Assembly (NCBI GenBank): GCA_007125125.1 | Contig: SLDT01000204.1 | Location: forward strand, 1-36,414 | DNA length: 36,414 nt | From: Gemmatimonadota bacterium | Lineage (GTDB): Bacteria > Gemmatimonadota > Gemmatimonadetes > Longimicrobiales > Gaopeijiaceae | Direction of reading: 5' to 3' | In this document: piece after piece, positions 8,305-17,558 of the stretch | How the letters are laid out: every line of letters starts with the position of its first letter | Position numbering within the stretch: position 1 is the stretch's first letter | Made by a program: the position numbers and the translations under genes | The notes under the pieces: model-generated | Database searches by the model: none | What the model was told of the DNA's origin: nothing | What the model saw: only the letters and a program-made list of their open reading frames with translations

Positions 8305-10464
8305 GTGGAGAAGTCGGCCCAGAGCAAGGAGGAGGTTCCTCGCGACCCCGGGTTTGCGCCGGACGACCCGCGTCGGTTCATCAACCGGGAGCTCTCCTGG
8401 CTTGCCTTCAACGAGCGGGTGCTCGAGGAGGCGCACAACGAGCGCCACCCCCTCCTCGAGCGCCTCCGCTTCCTCGCCATCTCCGCGAGCAACCTGGACG
8501 AGTTCTACATGGTGCGGGTCGCGGGGCTGAAGGCCCAGATCCGGGGTGACGTGACCCGACGGAGCCAGGAGGGGCTCTCGCCACGCGAGCAGTTGGCCGC
8601 GATCGCGAAACGCACGGAACGCCTCATGCAGGCCCAGCAGGAGGGCTGGCATGCCCTCCACGACCTCCTCCGTGACGAGGGGATCTCCGTCTGCGACCCC
8701 GCAGAGCTCACGGACGAGGACCGGATCTGGCTCGCCGACTACTTCCGGGACCAGCTCTTTCCCGTCCTGACTCCGCTCGCCGCCGACCCGGCCCACCCCT
8801 TCCCCTTCATTCCGAATCTGGGCTACTCGATGGCGCTCACCCTGAACGGTGGCGACGACGGAAGTCCGATGAACGCCCTCCTCCCGGTCCCGAGCCAGGT
8901 CCCCCGCTTCATCCGGATCCCGGACCGCGGTGACGAGATCCGTTTCCTCCGCGTCGAGGAGCTGCTCGGGATGCATTTCGAGCGCCTCTTTCCGGGGTTC
9001 GAACTCAAGGAGGTGGCCTATTTCCGCGTGATCCGGGACTCCGATGTCGAGATCGAGGAAGAAGCCGAAGACCTCATGCAGGAGTTCGAGTCCGCTCTCC
9101 AGCGGCGGCGCCGCGGGACCGTGATCCACCTGCGGGTCTCGACCGGGCTCTCGCCCGGGCTGCGTGCCTTTCTGATGAACGAGCTCGGGGTGGCGCCGGA
9201 CGACGTCTTCGAGGCCGGCGACCTCCTCGGCCTCGCCGACCTCGAGGAGCTCATCGTCGAGGAGCGACCCGAGCTCCGCTTTACCGAGTTCATTCCCCGG
9301 TTCCCCGAGAGGATCCGGGACTTCGGGGGCGACTGCATGGCAGCGGTCCGACGCAAGGACATCCTCGTGCACCATCCCTACGAGAGCTTCGACGTGGTGC
9401 TCCAGTTCCTGCGGCAGGCGGCCGCCGACCCCGACGTCGTGGCCATCAAGCAGACCCTGTACCGAACCTCGGACGACTCCCCCGTCGTGCACGCCCTCAT
9501 CGAGGCCGCCCGCGCGGGCAAGAACGTGACCGCACTCGTCGAACTCAAGGCCCGCTTCGACGAGGAGGCGAATCTTCGCTTCGCGCGGAACATGGAGCGG
9601 GCCGGGGTCCATGTCGTCTTCGGTTTCATCGAACTCAAGACCCATGCGAAGCTGTCGCTCGTGGTCCGGCGCGAGCCCGAGGGGCTCCGCACCTATGCGC
9701 ACTTCGGCACCGGAAACTACCACCCGCTCACGGCGCGCATCTACACGGATCTTTCGTTCTTCACCTGCGACCCCGATCTGGGGCACGACGCCGCCCGCGT
9801 CTTCAACTTCCTCACCGGCTATGCCCACCCCGAGGCAATGAAGAAGCTCGCCGTCGCCCCCTTCGACCTGCGCGAACGCTTCGAGTCACTCGTCGATGCC
9901 GAGATCCGCAATGCTCGGGCCGGGCGTCCCGCCGCGATCTGGGCCAAGATGAACCAGCTCGTCGACGGCCCCCTCATCGACCGTCTCTACCACGCCTCGC
10001 AGGAAGGGGTCGAGATCGACCTCATCGTCCGTGGTATCTGCTGTCTTCGCCCCGGGGTGCCGGGACTCTCGGAGCGAATCCGGGTGCGGAGCATCGTCGG
10101 TCGCTACCTCGAGCATTCGCGCATCTACGCCTTCGCGAACGGAAAGAGTCTTCCATCCCGACGCGCGCTCGTCTTCCTCTCCTCGGCTGACCTCATGCCC
10201 CGCAACCTCGACCGCCGCGTCGAGTTCCTCGTTCCGATCGAGAACCGGACCGTCCACCGGCAGGTCCTGAACCAGATCCTGATCGCGAACCTGAAGGACG
10301 ACCTCCAGAGCTGGACGATGCTCCCCGACGGGAGCTACCGACGGGTCACCCCGGGACCCGTCCCCTTCTCGGCGCACGACTACTTCATGACGAACCCCTC
10401 CCTCTCGGGAAGGGGGAGCGCACTGAAGGCCGGCCTCGACATCCCGCGACTGAGCCTGGCGTAG
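8305..10464 (+). CDS. ppk1: Polyphosphate kinase 1
   Basis: Ppk1 makes inorganic polyphosphate from ATP, reversibly. From GTG 8305 the protein has 719 residues, the normal length. The N-terminal block [20 protein letters not shown] and [16 protein letters not shown] are family signatures. The autophosphorylated histidine is His447 in KTHAK, and the second conserved histidine is His466 in YAHFGTGNY; their 19-residue spacing equals that of the E. coli enzyme (435/454). The C-terminal phospholipase-D-like half ([22 protein letters not shown]) is intact. The GTG is favoured by GGAGAG 5 bases upstream; the frame is open further up to 8101, with no better site and no homology. It is followed at 60 bases by a potassium channel gene, probably in one transcript. 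Confidence 0.95.
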   Translation: MEKSAQSKEEVPRDPGFAPDDPRRFINRELSWLAFNERVLEEAHNERHPLLERLRFLAISASNLDEFYMVRVAGLKAQIRGDVTRRSQEGLSPREQLAAIAKRTERLMQAQQEGWHALHDLLRDEGISVCDPAELTDEDRIWLADYFRDQLFPVLTPLAADPAHPFPFIPNLGYSMALTLNGGDDGSPMNALLPVPSQVPRFIRIPDRGDEIRFLRVEELLGMHFERLFPGFELKEVAYFRVIRDSDVEIEEEAEDLMQEFESALQRRRRGTVIHLRVSTGLSPGLRAFLMNELGVAPDDVFEAGDLLGLADLEELIVEERPELRFTEFIPRFPERIRDFGGDCMAAVRRKDILVHHPYESFDVVLQFLRQAAADPDVVAIKQTLYRTSDDSPVVHALIEAARAGKNVTALVELKARFDEEANLRFARNMERAGVHVVFGFIELKTHAKLSLVVRREPEGLRTYAHFGTGNYHPLTARIYTDLSFFTCDPDLGHDAARVFNFLTGYAHPEAMKKLAVAPFDLRERFESLVDAEIRNARAGRPAAIWAKMNQLVDGPLIDRLYHASQEGVEIDLIVRGICCLRPGVPGLSERIRVRSIVGRYLEHSRIYAFANGKSLPSRRALVFLSSADLMPRNLDRRVEFLVPIENRTVHRQVLNQILIANLKDDLQSWTMLPDGSYRRVTPGPVPFSAHDYFMTNPSLSGRGSALKAGLDIPRLSLA

Positions 10465-10466
10465 CA

Positions 10467-10501
10467 GTAGCGGCTTGCCCGGCGGTCCCGCTCGCCGCTA
10501 C
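10467..10501 (+). other. Intergenic mRNA hairpin between ppk1 and channel gene
   Basis: GTAGCGGC (10467-10474) pairs perfectly with GCCGCTAC (10494-10501) around a 19-base loop. No T-run follows, so it is more likely a transcript-processing or stabilising hairpin than a terminator. It lies within the 60-base gap of the presumed operon. Confidence 0.4.
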
Positions 10502-10524
10502 CGTGGAGCGATCGCCGGTCGGCA

Positions 10525-12282
10525 ATGACCGGCGCGCGCCCACTCCAGCCCCCGTCCCACGTGCTCAAGTCGCTCGGTGCCCAGCTCGCCCTCCTGGTCG
10601 GCGAGCGCGAGATGCGGATGAACCTCTCCGCCCTCTTCAAGTACCTGGCCTTCCTCTTCCTGGTCGTCCTCGGCTTCTCCCTGGTCTTCCAGGTCCTCAT
10701 GGTCCGCTACGAGGGGCAGGAGCATTCCTTCATCGCGGGGCTCTACTGGACTCTCGTGACGATGTCGACCCTCGGCTACGGAGACATCGCCTTCGAGACC
10801 GACGTCGGGCGCGCCTACAGCCTCCTCGTGCTGGTCTCCGGGGTCGTGCTCCTCCTGGTCGTACTCCCCTTCATCTTCATCCGCTACTTCTATGCCCCCT
10901 GGCTCGAAGCGCAGGTGCGCACGCGAGCCCCTCGAAGCGCGAGCCCGGAAACGGCCCAACACGTGATCATCGCGGACATCGATCCGATCGCCCCCGGGCT
11001 GATCGAGCACCTCGAGGCCCATGACATTCCCTATCTCGTCCTCGTAGACGACGCGGAGCGGGCCGCCCGACTCCACGGCGAGGGACTCTCCGTCATGTTC
11101 GGCGAGCGGGACTCTCGGGAGACCTATGTGCGAGCCAATGCGCCCGATGCCCGCCTGGTCGTTGCGAACATGGAAGACGTGGAGAACACGAATGTAATCC
11201 TCACCGTGCGGGAGGTGGCCCCGGACACCCCGATCGCTGCGATTGCGTCGTCCGAAGACGCCGTCGACATCATGGAGCTGGCCGGGGCCACGCACGTGCT
11301 TCCCCTTCGCCGCCAGCTGGGGGAGCAACTCGCGAATCGCATCAATGCAGGCCATGCCGAGACCCACGTGATCGGCCGCTTCCGGGACCTCGTCATTGCG
11401 GAATTCGCCGTCCTGAACACACCCCTCGCCGGGAAGACGATCCGCGAGGCACAGCTTCGTGAAACGCTCGGCCTCAGCATCGTTGCCGTCTGGCAGCAGG
11501 CCCGGCTTCGTCCCGCCGCTCCGGATCTGCACCTCTCCGATCAGTGTATTGTGGTCGTGATCGGCACCGAGGAGCAGATGCGCGAGATGGATGAGCTCCT
11601 CTACATCTATGACACGAACTGGAACCCCGTCCTCGTCATCGGCGGGGGAAAGGTCGGACGGGCAGCGACTCGCGCCCTGCGAAAGCGAGGGGTCACAGTT
11701 CATCTCATCGAGCGAAACCGTGCGCTGGCCGAGCGCTGGGCCGAGGTACCGGATCGGATGCTGGTCGGGGACGCCGCGAACCGGCAGCTCCTGGAGGAGG
11801 CCGGAATCGGCGATGCACCGGCCGTCGTGCTGACGACGAACGACGACGCCATGAATGTGTTCCTTGCGGTGTACTGTCGGAAGCTGAACCCCAGCCTCCG
11901 CATCGTGAGCCGGATCACCCACGATCGCAACATCGAGTCGATCCAGAGGGCGGGGGCAGATCTGGTGATGAGCTATTCCGGGCTCGGGACCGCCCTCCTT
12001 ACCTCGCTCGCCCGAGGCCGCCGGCTCGTGTCGCTCGGCGAGGGCATCGAACTGCTGGAGGAGCCCGTGCCCTCCGACCTCGAGGGGAAGACCCTGGCCC
12101 AGAGCGAGATCGGACAGCGCACAGGCCTGAACGTGATCGCGATCGAGTCTGCCGCCGGCCACCTGCACGCGACCCCCCGCGCCCAGCAGGAGCTTCCCTC
12201 CGGCGGGCGGCTGTACATGATCGGCTCCGTCGAGCAGCACCAGGCCTTTCGCGAGGCCTTCCCCGAGAAGGAGGGGCGCTGA
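10525..12282 (+). CDS. Two-TM potassium channel with tandem RCK (TrkA-like) domains
   Basis: The product has 585 residues. Two membrane segments (about 37-58 and 95-117) flank a pore loop with selectivity filter TLGYGD (Gly84-Asp87), the signature of a K+ channel. Two cytoplasmic RCK units follow (about 145-345 and 355-575), each with TrkA-N and TrkA-C parts, like Kch/GsuK channels, which gate in response to nucleotides or ions. The second RCK keeps the Rossmann glycine motif (VIGGGKVG, 373-378). The first does not: the equivalent stretch reads IIADIDPIAPGL, so it probably no longer binds a nucleotide in the usual way. The start at 10525 lacks a strong ribosome site; 10612 or 10618 are alternatives. 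Confidence 0.9.
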   Translation: MTGARPLQPPSHVLKSLGAQLALLVGEREMRMNLSALFKYLAFLFLVVLGFSLVFQVLMVRYEGQEHSFIAGLYWTLVTMSTLGYGDIAFETDVGRAYSLLVLVSGVVLLLVVLPFIFIRYFYAPWLEAQVRTRAPRSASPETAQHVIIADIDPIAPGLIEHLEAHDIPYLVLVDDAERAARLHGEGLSVMFGERDSRETYVRANAPDARLVVANMEDVENTNVILTVREVAPDTPIAAIASSEDAVDIMELAGATHVLPLRRQLGEQLANRINAGHAETHVIGRFRDLVIAEFAVLNTPLAGKTIREAQLRETLGLSIVAVWQQARLRPAAPDLHLSDQCIVVVIGTEEQMREMDELLYIYDTNWNPVLVIGGGKVGRAATRALRKRGVTVHLIERNRALAERWAEVPDRMLVGDAANRQLLEEAGIGDAPAVVLTTNDDAMNVFLAVYCRKLNPSLRIVSRITHDRNIESIQRAGADLVMSYSGLGTALLTSLARGRRLVSLGEGIELLEEPVPSDLEGKTLAQSEIGQRTGLNVIAIESAAGHLHATPRAQQELPSGGRLYMIGSVEQHQAFREAFPEKEGR

Positions 12283-12302
12283 ACCGCGCCACCCGCCACC
12301 CG

Positions 12303-15281
12303 ATGAGTCCCCGCGTCCGCCCCTCCGCTCGCCTGGCCACGTCCTCGATCCGTGCGGCCCTCCTCGGACTGCTCCTCCCTGCCGTGCTTGCCTCACCCAC
12401 CGCCGCGGAAGCCCAGGAGCCACCCTTCGCCGCCCTCGAGCCCGCGCCGGCCGACACCGAGCTCTGGGGCGCGGCCGCCCTCAACCGGATGCTTGCCGAG
12501 CGCGACTACGCGGGGCTCCTCGTCCTCACCGCGCTCTCGAGCCTCCTCTCCGATCCGGCGCCCCTCGCAGGGGATGGCGCCGACCCCCTCGCCGAGCGGC
12601 TCGACGAGGCACTCGCCCTCGCCGAGCGGATGCAGCGGCTCCGCGCCGGCCCCACGGCGCTCGCCGGGTGCGCAGGGCAGGACGACGCGGTCGCCGGGAT
12701 CCTCTGCTCCCTCGAGCAGCTCGCCCCCGGCGCCTCCCTCGCCTCGGCGCGGGCGCTCACCGACGAGGGCACGCGGCTCGTGGCGAGCCTCACCGCCGCC
12801 CGCGACTCCGTCGCCCGCGGCCTCGGGCGCGAGGTCGAGCTCGGCGCGGCCTCCGTCCTCGTACCCTTCCACCGGGTATCGGCCGACGCCCTCGACGAGG
12901 TGCGCGAGCTCCGGCGGGGGCTCGACGCCCTCTCCGACGAGGGGCGAAGCACCCTGGACCGGCTCCTCGGCGAGGTGACCGGGTTCTCGCCCGAGGCACG
13001 CGCCGACGAGCTCCTTGGCTCGCTCCCGGGTCTGGGCGAGCTCCTCGAGCGGCACCCCCTTCCCTCGCGCGCCCGGGAGATCGGCGGCTCCCTCGACGAC
13101 GTGGTCGGGGAGTACCGGGCCTTCCTCGACCGTGCGAGGGAGCCGCTCGCCGCCGGCCCGGGCGCCCTCGTCGATGCCGCGGCCGAGCGGGCCTGGGTCC
13201 ATCTCGCCGCCCGCTCCGCCGAGCTCGCGGGGGGGCAGAGCCACCTCGTCGAGCGGATCCGGACCCTCGGGAATGCGGCCGTCGAGCTCAGGCAGTCGTC
13301 GTCGCTCCTCCAGACCGGGCTCGCCGCCGGGCGCGAGGCCGCGACCCTCGCCCTCGGGGGGCAGCTCATCGGGGTCGCGGCGGGGCTGACCGCCTACTTC
13401 GCGGGGCACCCGGTCGGGCTCGGCCCGGGAGCGGCCGAGGAGGTCCGGGCGATCCGGGATGCGCTCGAGGCCACCCGCTCCGAGATGGGCGAGGGCTTCG
13501 CGGCGATCGACCGGCGCCTCGACGAGACCCTCGACCTCGTGACGAACCGCCTCGACCGCCTCGAGACCCTCGTTGCGAGCGAGGGGGCCCGAACCCGGGA
13601 GGAGCTCCAGGCGCTGCACCTCGAGGTCCGCGAGCTGGGGGAGCGCTTCGATCGCCTCGAGGAGACCCTTCGCTCCTACGTCGAGGCCGGCTTCGACCGG
13701 GACTTCAACCGGACCCTGATCGTCTGCCTGGAGCACCGCGAACGGCACCTCCCCCCCTTCGACCGGATGGATTACCCGACCTTTGCCGGGTGCCTGGCCG
13801 ACTTCCGCGCCCGGGCCGAACGGGACGCCCGCGATGCCCTCCTCACGGACCGGGCCACGCAGGTCGACGACGCCTCGCTCCAGGGGGCGCTCGCGGACCA
13901 CTCCTTCCGGAACCTCGCGCGGCGGCTCCCCCTCCTGGAGCGGGCGGCGGCGGCGCGCTTCGGTTACGGCGCGATGCAGGGGCGACGCGAGCTCGCGAAC
14001 CCGATCGAGTGGGCGATGGCCTCGCAGGCGTACCTGACGATGCTCTCGGACTGGCCGGAGCACGCGGGGGCCGTGGCGCCGGGCGACCTCGAGGCGATGC
14101 GGCTCGCGGGGATCGACGTGCGCAACGCCCTGCAGGCGATCACCATCGATCCGGTCTCGGGTGCCGAGGGCCGTCTCCTCCTCGACGTGCTCGGATACCA
14201 CCGGACCCATGCGCGGCGCCTCGTCTCGGAGGCCGACCTCCTGGCAACGCGGCACCAGCAGGCCGAGCTGCGTCGGGTGCCGCGCAGCGCGATTGCCTCG
14301 CGGATCCTTCCTCCTGCCGGCTCGGGGCTCGGGGAGCTCGAGGTGCCCGCGTTCATCGCCGGGGCGATCCCGGCCGAGGTGCGCACCGCCGGGGTCCTCG
14401 CCCTCGGCGAAGCGGTGCTCTCGTACCGGCTCGCAACCGTCGAGCGGGCCGAGCGGGAGCGCTTCCGGCGACGCTGGGTCCTCTTCGGGAAGCGGCACGA
14501 CCGGATCACCTGGAGCCGGACCTCGATCGAGGTCGAGCTCCGCTTCGGCGGGGGCGAACCGATCGGCACCTGGGGTGCGGAGGGGGAGTGGGTCCTGACC
14601 CGGATCGAGGAGATGGCGGGGGGCGAGGAGAGCGAGCAGGTGCGCTCGGTGGAGCACTTCGTGCCCGATCCGGCCCGGCGCTTCGTGCGCGAGGAGTGGC
14701 CGGCGCTCCGCGACGACGAGGAGCGCTGGCGGGCCCGGGGGGTCCCGGCCGGGGTCGTGGCGCGGCTCGAGGGAGAGATCGAGGCGGAACTCCGGCGCCA
14801 TGCCTCCGCGGCGCTCGACGATGTGTTCCGGGCCGTCTGCTCGCCCGACGACGACCCGGCCCTCGCGGCGGGAGCGGACCGGAACTCGGTCATCGCGATC
14901 CGGGAGGCACTGCGCGCGATGGGGGCGTCGCGCGCGCTCCTGCGGGGATACGTGGGGCTCGGGCTTCCGCAGGTGGTCGACGGGGAGGCGGGGGAGCCGG
15001 GCGAGGCGCTCCTGGCCGGGCTGCACGGGACCGACGCACTCCTGGACCGGGACGGGCTCTGCGGGGCGGTCGAGGCGGGGGAGAGCCCGCTCCGCCTCGT
15101 CTGGCTCGACGAGGAGCCCCTCCGGCGCGCCGAGGCGCTCGAGGGGTCGATCGGACAGACGCTGGAGGCGCTTCCCGCCCATCGGCGCGGCTTCCCGATG
15201 ATCGATGTGACCCTCGATCGCCTGGAGACCGCGGTACGGCTCCAGCGCCTCCGGGCCGACCTGGTGCGGCGGGGGAGCTGA
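12303..15281 (+). CDS. Large exported helical protein of unknown function
   Basis: The protein has 992 residues and begins 20 bases after the channel gene, so the two are probably cotranscribed. A signal peptide is visible (LLGLLLPAVLA, cleavage near AEAQ at about 38). The rest is almost wholly helical and Ala/Leu/Glu/Arg-rich. A mid-length hydrophobic segment near residues 350-375 (LALGGQLIGVAAGLTAYFAG) is followed by a clear coiled coil at about 380-460 with heptad-like FAAIDRRLDETLDLV and RLDRLETLV. Later parts have a few conserved-looking Cys and Trp. I recognise no family. The layout, long helices around a hydrophobic hairpin, could fit an envelope-spanning or membrane-tethering protein. 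No Shine-Dalgarno is visible, so coupling to the upstream gene is likely. Confidence 0.8.
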   Translation: MSPRVRPSARLATSSIRAALLGLLLPAVLASPTAAEAQEPPFAALEPAPADTELWGAAALNRMLAERDYAGLLVLTALSSLLSDPAPLAGDGADPLAERLDEALALAERMQRLRAGPTALAGCAGQDDAVAGILCSLEQLAPGASLASARALTDEGTRLVASLTAARDSVARGLGREVELGAASVLVPFHRVSADALDEVRELRRGLDALSDEGRSTLDRLLGEVTGFSPEARADELLGSLPGLGELLERHPLPSRAREIGGSLDDVVGEYRAFLDRAREPLAAGPGALVDAAAERAWVHLAARSAELAGGQSHLVERIRTLGNAAVELRQSSSLLQTGLAAGREAATLALGGQLIGVAAGLTAYFAGHPVGLGPGAAEEVRAIRDALEATRSEMGEGFAAIDRRLDETLDLVTNRLDRLETLVASEGARTREELQALHLEVRELGERFDRLEETLRSYVEAGFDRDFNRTLIVCLEHRERHLPPFDRMDYPTFAGCLADFRARAERDARDALLTDRATQVDDASLQGALADHSFRNLARRLPLLERAAAARFGYGAMQGRRELANPIEWAMASQAYLTMLSDWPEHAGAVAPGDLEAMRLAGIDVRNALQAITIDPVSGAEGRLLLDVLGYHRTHARRLVSEADLLATRHQQAELRRVPRSAIASRILPPAGSGLGELEVPAFIAGAIPAEVRTAGVLALGEAVLSYRLATVERAERERFRRRWVLFGKRHDRITWSRTSIEVELRFGGGEPIGTWGAEGEWVLTRIEEMAGGEESEQVRSVEHFVPDPARRFVREEWPALRDDEERWRARGVPAGVVARLEGEIEAELRRHASAALDDVFRAVCSPDDDPALAAGADRNSVIAIREALRAMGASRALLRGYVGLGLPQVVDGEAGEPGEALLAGLHGTDALLDRDGLCGAVEAGESPLRLVWLDEEPLRRAEALEGSIGQTLEALPAHRRGFPMIDVTLDRLETAVRLQRLRADLVRRGS

Positions 15282-15327
15282 GGGCGGGCGAACGGGCGCA
15301 ACGGGCGCGGAGCCCCGGTCGGTGGGC

Positions 15328-15365
15328 CGTGCCCGGCCTGCCCTCCGGCTGGCGCGGCGGGCACG
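15328..15365 (+). other. Inverted repeat upstream of small lipoprotein
   Basis: CGTGCCCG (15328-15335) and CGGGCACG (15358-15365) are perfect complements around a 22-base loop. It ends 8 bases before the TATTG element of the next gene's promoter. It may terminate the upstream transcript or act as an operator; there is no T-run, so the role is open. Confidence 0.35.
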
Positions 15366-15379
15366 CTCCCCGTATTGTC
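15350..15379 (+). promoter_or_regulatory. Putative -33/-7 promoter
   Basis: TGG (15350-15352), 20 bases, then TATTGTC (15373-15379). It follows the shared TTG-N20-TAnn pattern of this window with a mismatch in each element. The -7 element is about 50 bases before the lipoprotein start. Confidence 0.35.
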
Positions 15380-15429
15380 AGCCTCGGTGCCTTCCCGAAC
15401 AGACCCTGCAAGCCCCAGCCGGACCCCGC

Positions 15430-16104
15430 ATGATCGCCGAGCCCGTCCGCCCCACCACTCCGACCTCCCGCTTCGCTCGCGCTGCCCGTCGGGTTCGATC
15501 CGGCCCTCGGACGATCGCAGCCTTCGCGATCGGCACCCTCGCCCTCGCAGCCGCCGGCTGCAGCGACTCGCCCACCGAGCCCCCCTTCCCCGTCGAGGGC
15601 ACCTGGGTGGCGATCTCGTTGAACGGAGGGCCACTTCCCGCCCTCATGGTCCCGAATCCGGATCCGGACTGCCAGGGGATCTACCTGGTCGGGATCGAGC
15701 TCGTCTTCGAGGAGGCCTCCGTGCAGATGTTCCAGGACCGCGAGGACTGGTGCCACCCCCTCGTAATGCCGGTTCCGGTGACGAGCATTGGGGTCTGGGA
15801 ACAGCGGGGTGGGCGCATCCTCGTCTGGTCGCCCCCGAACCAGACGATCGGTGACGCCGTGCCCTTCGAGATCAGGGGCGAGGAGCTCGAGTGGACCTTC
15901 ACCTTCACCGTCGGCGGGGCCGAGCACGTCTCGGTGGTCCGGCTCGAGAAGGTCTCGGGACCGGGCGACGACTTCGGAGCGGGGGGAGCATCGGGGGCGC
16001 TCCTCGAGCGGGGCGTCGGCGAGCTTCCGGCCACGGGTGGCGGCGCCCGGCCCGAGGGAATGCCGGTCGTCCCCTTCTCGAACCGCGCCGAGGGTTGGAG
16101 GTAG
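15430..16104 (+). CDS. Small putative lipoprotein
   Basis: The product has 224 residues with a basic leader and lipobox AAAGC (Cys44), followed by SDSPTEPP, a typical linker of lipoproteins in this genome. The body is beta-rich with a paired-looking Cys in CQGIY and WCHPL, and reads like a small lipocalin-like or hypothetical barrel (EGTWVAISLNGG opening, strand-turn-strand spacing). The last 40 residues are Gly-rich and low-complexity. No family is recognised. It has its own promoter candidate and ends convergent with another lipoprotein gene 43 bases away; no terminator was seen between them. Confidence 0.75.
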   Translation: MIAEPVRPTTPTSRFARAARRVRSGPRTIAAFAIGTLALAAAGCSDSPTEPPFPVEGTWVAISLNGGPLPALMVPNPDPDCQGIYLVGIELVFEEASVQMFQDREDWCHPLVMPVPVTSIGVWEQRGGRILVWSPPNQTIGDAVPFEIRGEELEWTFTFTVGGAEHVSVVRLEKVSGPGDDFGAGGASGALLERGVGELPATGGGARPEGMPVVPFSNRAEGWR

Positions 16105-16147
16105 CCCGGACGCGCACCGTCGACCAACCCCGATCCACCGATCAAAC

Positions 16148-16687
16148 TCACCGCGGCACGTCGAAGACCCCGTTGCTCACCACGACAGTGTCGATCGCGG
16201 TGTGGCTTCCGGGCGACTGCGGGAGAACGCCGCTGAAGGTGCCGACCGCGCGGGTCGCCGATGCGCTCGTGATCGTCACCTGACCCGTGCCGATCGACGA
16301 GACGCCCCCCCACACCCCGGTGCCGTCGCGCCGGATGAGGTGGATCGTGACGATCGGATCCGAGTCGTGCAGCGCGTACGTTCCCGGACCCGTGAAGCCG
16401 CGCACCTGGACCGAGATGCGCCATTCGTCGTCGTCGCCGACGAAGTTGATCCGGTCCTGGAAGTAGGTCGTCGTCACCTCCTCGGCGGACCACGCCATCC
16501 CCCCGATCAGGGCGGTCACCGTACCGTGGTCCGCTCCGGGGTCGCTGTCATCGTCGGGGCCCGACGGGCTGTCGCTCCCGCACCCGGCCCCGGCGAAGAC
16601 CAGGCCGAGGCCGAGCGCGAGCGCAAGCGAGAGACGGGAGCCCCCGGGGGAGCAGGGGCGGCACGAGGGGGTGCGGGAAGGGACCAT
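16148..16687 (-). CDS. Small putative lipoprotein, DUF6252-like
   Basis: The product has 179 residues. The lipobox FAGAGC (Cys36) is followed by an acidic SPSGPDDD linker. The body (TALIGGMAWSAEEVTTTYFQ, RISVQVRGFTGPGTYAL, GTGQVTITS, AVGTFSGVL) has the strand order of small secreted domains that open with a modified Trp-Ser/Ala motif and a GTY turn, as in DUF6252-type proteins; this assignment is from memory of the pattern. ATG 16687 is preferred over ATG 16699 because GGAGG lies 5 bases upstream of it. It is divergent from the exported paralogue pair, with back-to-back promoters between. Confidence 0.75.
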   Translation of the reverse strand: MVPSRTPSCRPCSPGGSRLSLALALGLGLVFAGAGCGSDSPSGPDDDSDPGADHGTVTALIGGMAWSAEEVTTTYFQDRINFVGDDDEWRISVQVRGFTGPGTYALHDSDPIVTIHLIRRDGTGVWGGVSSIGTGQVTITSASATRAVGTFSGVLPQSPGSHTAIDTVVVSNGVFDVPR

Positions 16688-16728
16688 GGAGACCTCCATG
16701 AGGGGGGGGTAACGAGGCGAGGGGGGGC

Positions 16729-16758
16729 CAAGCTACGCCCGGCGATCGGCATCTGCAA
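16729..16758 (-). promoter_or_regulatory. Putative -33/-7 promoter (lipoprotein)
   Basis: On the minus strand TTG (16758-16756) is followed by 20 bases and TAGCTTG (16735-16729). The -7 element is identical to that of the divergent gene. It lies 42 bases before ATG 16687. Confidence 0.55.
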
Positions 16759-16776
16759 ACCGGGCCGACCCCCTTG

Positions 16777-16806
16777 TTGCCCTCCCCGACACCCGCTCGT
16801 AGCTTG
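16777..16806 (+). promoter_or_regulatory. Putative -33/-7 promoter (exported paralogue pair)
   Basis: TTG (16777-16779), 20 bases, TAGCTTG (16800-16806). It has the same spacing and the same -7 heptamer as the divergent promoter 18 bases away. The start codon is 72 bases downstream. Confidence 0.55.
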
Positions 16807-16877
16807 AAGCACGCTCGGGGTCGTTCGTCGCCCACTCCCGGATCGACCGCGCCCCGCCACCCACACCGGAGGCACGC

Positions 16878-17558
16878 ATGGACCGAATCCCTCGTCTGAT
16901 CCGGGGCCTGATCCCCCTCACCCTCATCGCCGCCGCAGGGACGGGCTTCGATGCGGAGCCCCCGACCCCCCTCCCCGGCGCTCTCGAAGCCGAACTCCGC
17001 GGTTGCCCGGACCTCCGGCACCAGTTCCCCGAGGGCACGCCCCGGCATGCCATCGTCCTGAACGGCGAACTCCACTGGTCGGGCGACGACATGGACGATG
17101 CGGGGATCGCGAACCCCCTGGACGACTCCTTCGACGACATCGTCAGCGTCCGGATCCTCTGCCCGCCCTTCGTCCGGACCTCCTTCGACATCGTCGTCTG
17201 GCATGCCTCGATCGTCATCTACACCGCCGAGAGCGGAGTGCAGGGCGTCCGGGACGACCTCCGCGCCCTCCACGCGGCCCAGTCGGCGCACCGCGCCCTG
17301 ACCGGCGAGTGGGCCCGAAGCCTCGAGGAGCTGGGCTGGGAGGAAGGCTCACCGGGCGTCTCCATCCGCTTCGAGGACCAACCCCCCGACGCCCGGGGCT
17401 GGCGCGCCGTCGCCACCCACCCCGCGTACATCCAGAGCTGCGCCATCGGCGCCGGCTTCGGTGCGAACCCCTCGGAGGACTTCGATCCGGACACCCCCTA
17501 CTGTCGCTACCTCGAGCAGCGCGTGACCCTCGCCCCGACGATGGAGGTGCAGCCATGA
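16878..17558 (+). CDS. Exported protein, first of a tandem paralogue pair
   Basis: The product has 226 residues with a signal peptide (RGLIPLTLIAAAG). Residues 55-100 carry an IVLNGELHW ... DDIVSVRILC pattern, reminiscent of the IxVDG ... IESIEV strand pair in plug domains of TonB-dependent receptors. Residues 120-160 carry DDLRALHAAQSAHRALTGEW ... LEELGW, which resembles the conserved helix-turn after the N-terminal helix in type IV pilin-like proteins, though no prepilin leader is present. Cysteines at the ends of strands may pair. CGGAGG lies 5-6 bases before ATG. Its stop overlaps the next gene's start (ATGA). Function unknown; membership of an envelope assembly is a guess. Confidence 0.8.
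   Translation: MDRIPRLIRGLIPLTLIAAAGTGFDAEPPTPLPGALEAELRGCPDLRHQFPEGTPRHAIVLNGELHWSGDDMDDAGIANPLDDSFDDIVSVRILCPPFVRTSFDIVVWHASIVIYTAESGVQGVRDDLRALHAAQSAHRALTGEWARSLEELGWEEGSPGVSIRFEDQPPDARGWRAVATHPAYIQSCAIGAGFGANPSEDFDPDTPYCRYLEQRVTLAPTMEVQP

Noticed and set aside
12393-15182. 929-codon open frame opposite the 992-residue exported protein
   Set aside because: The plus frame has a signal peptide, coiled coil and operon position; the antisense product is Arg/Pro/Gly-rich without structure signals.
12303-15281. Idea that the exported helical protein is an alpha-pore-forming toxin
   Set aside because: The helix-hydrophobic-helix layout is only suggestive; the size and the operon with ppk1 and a channel do not fit, and no toxin motif was found.
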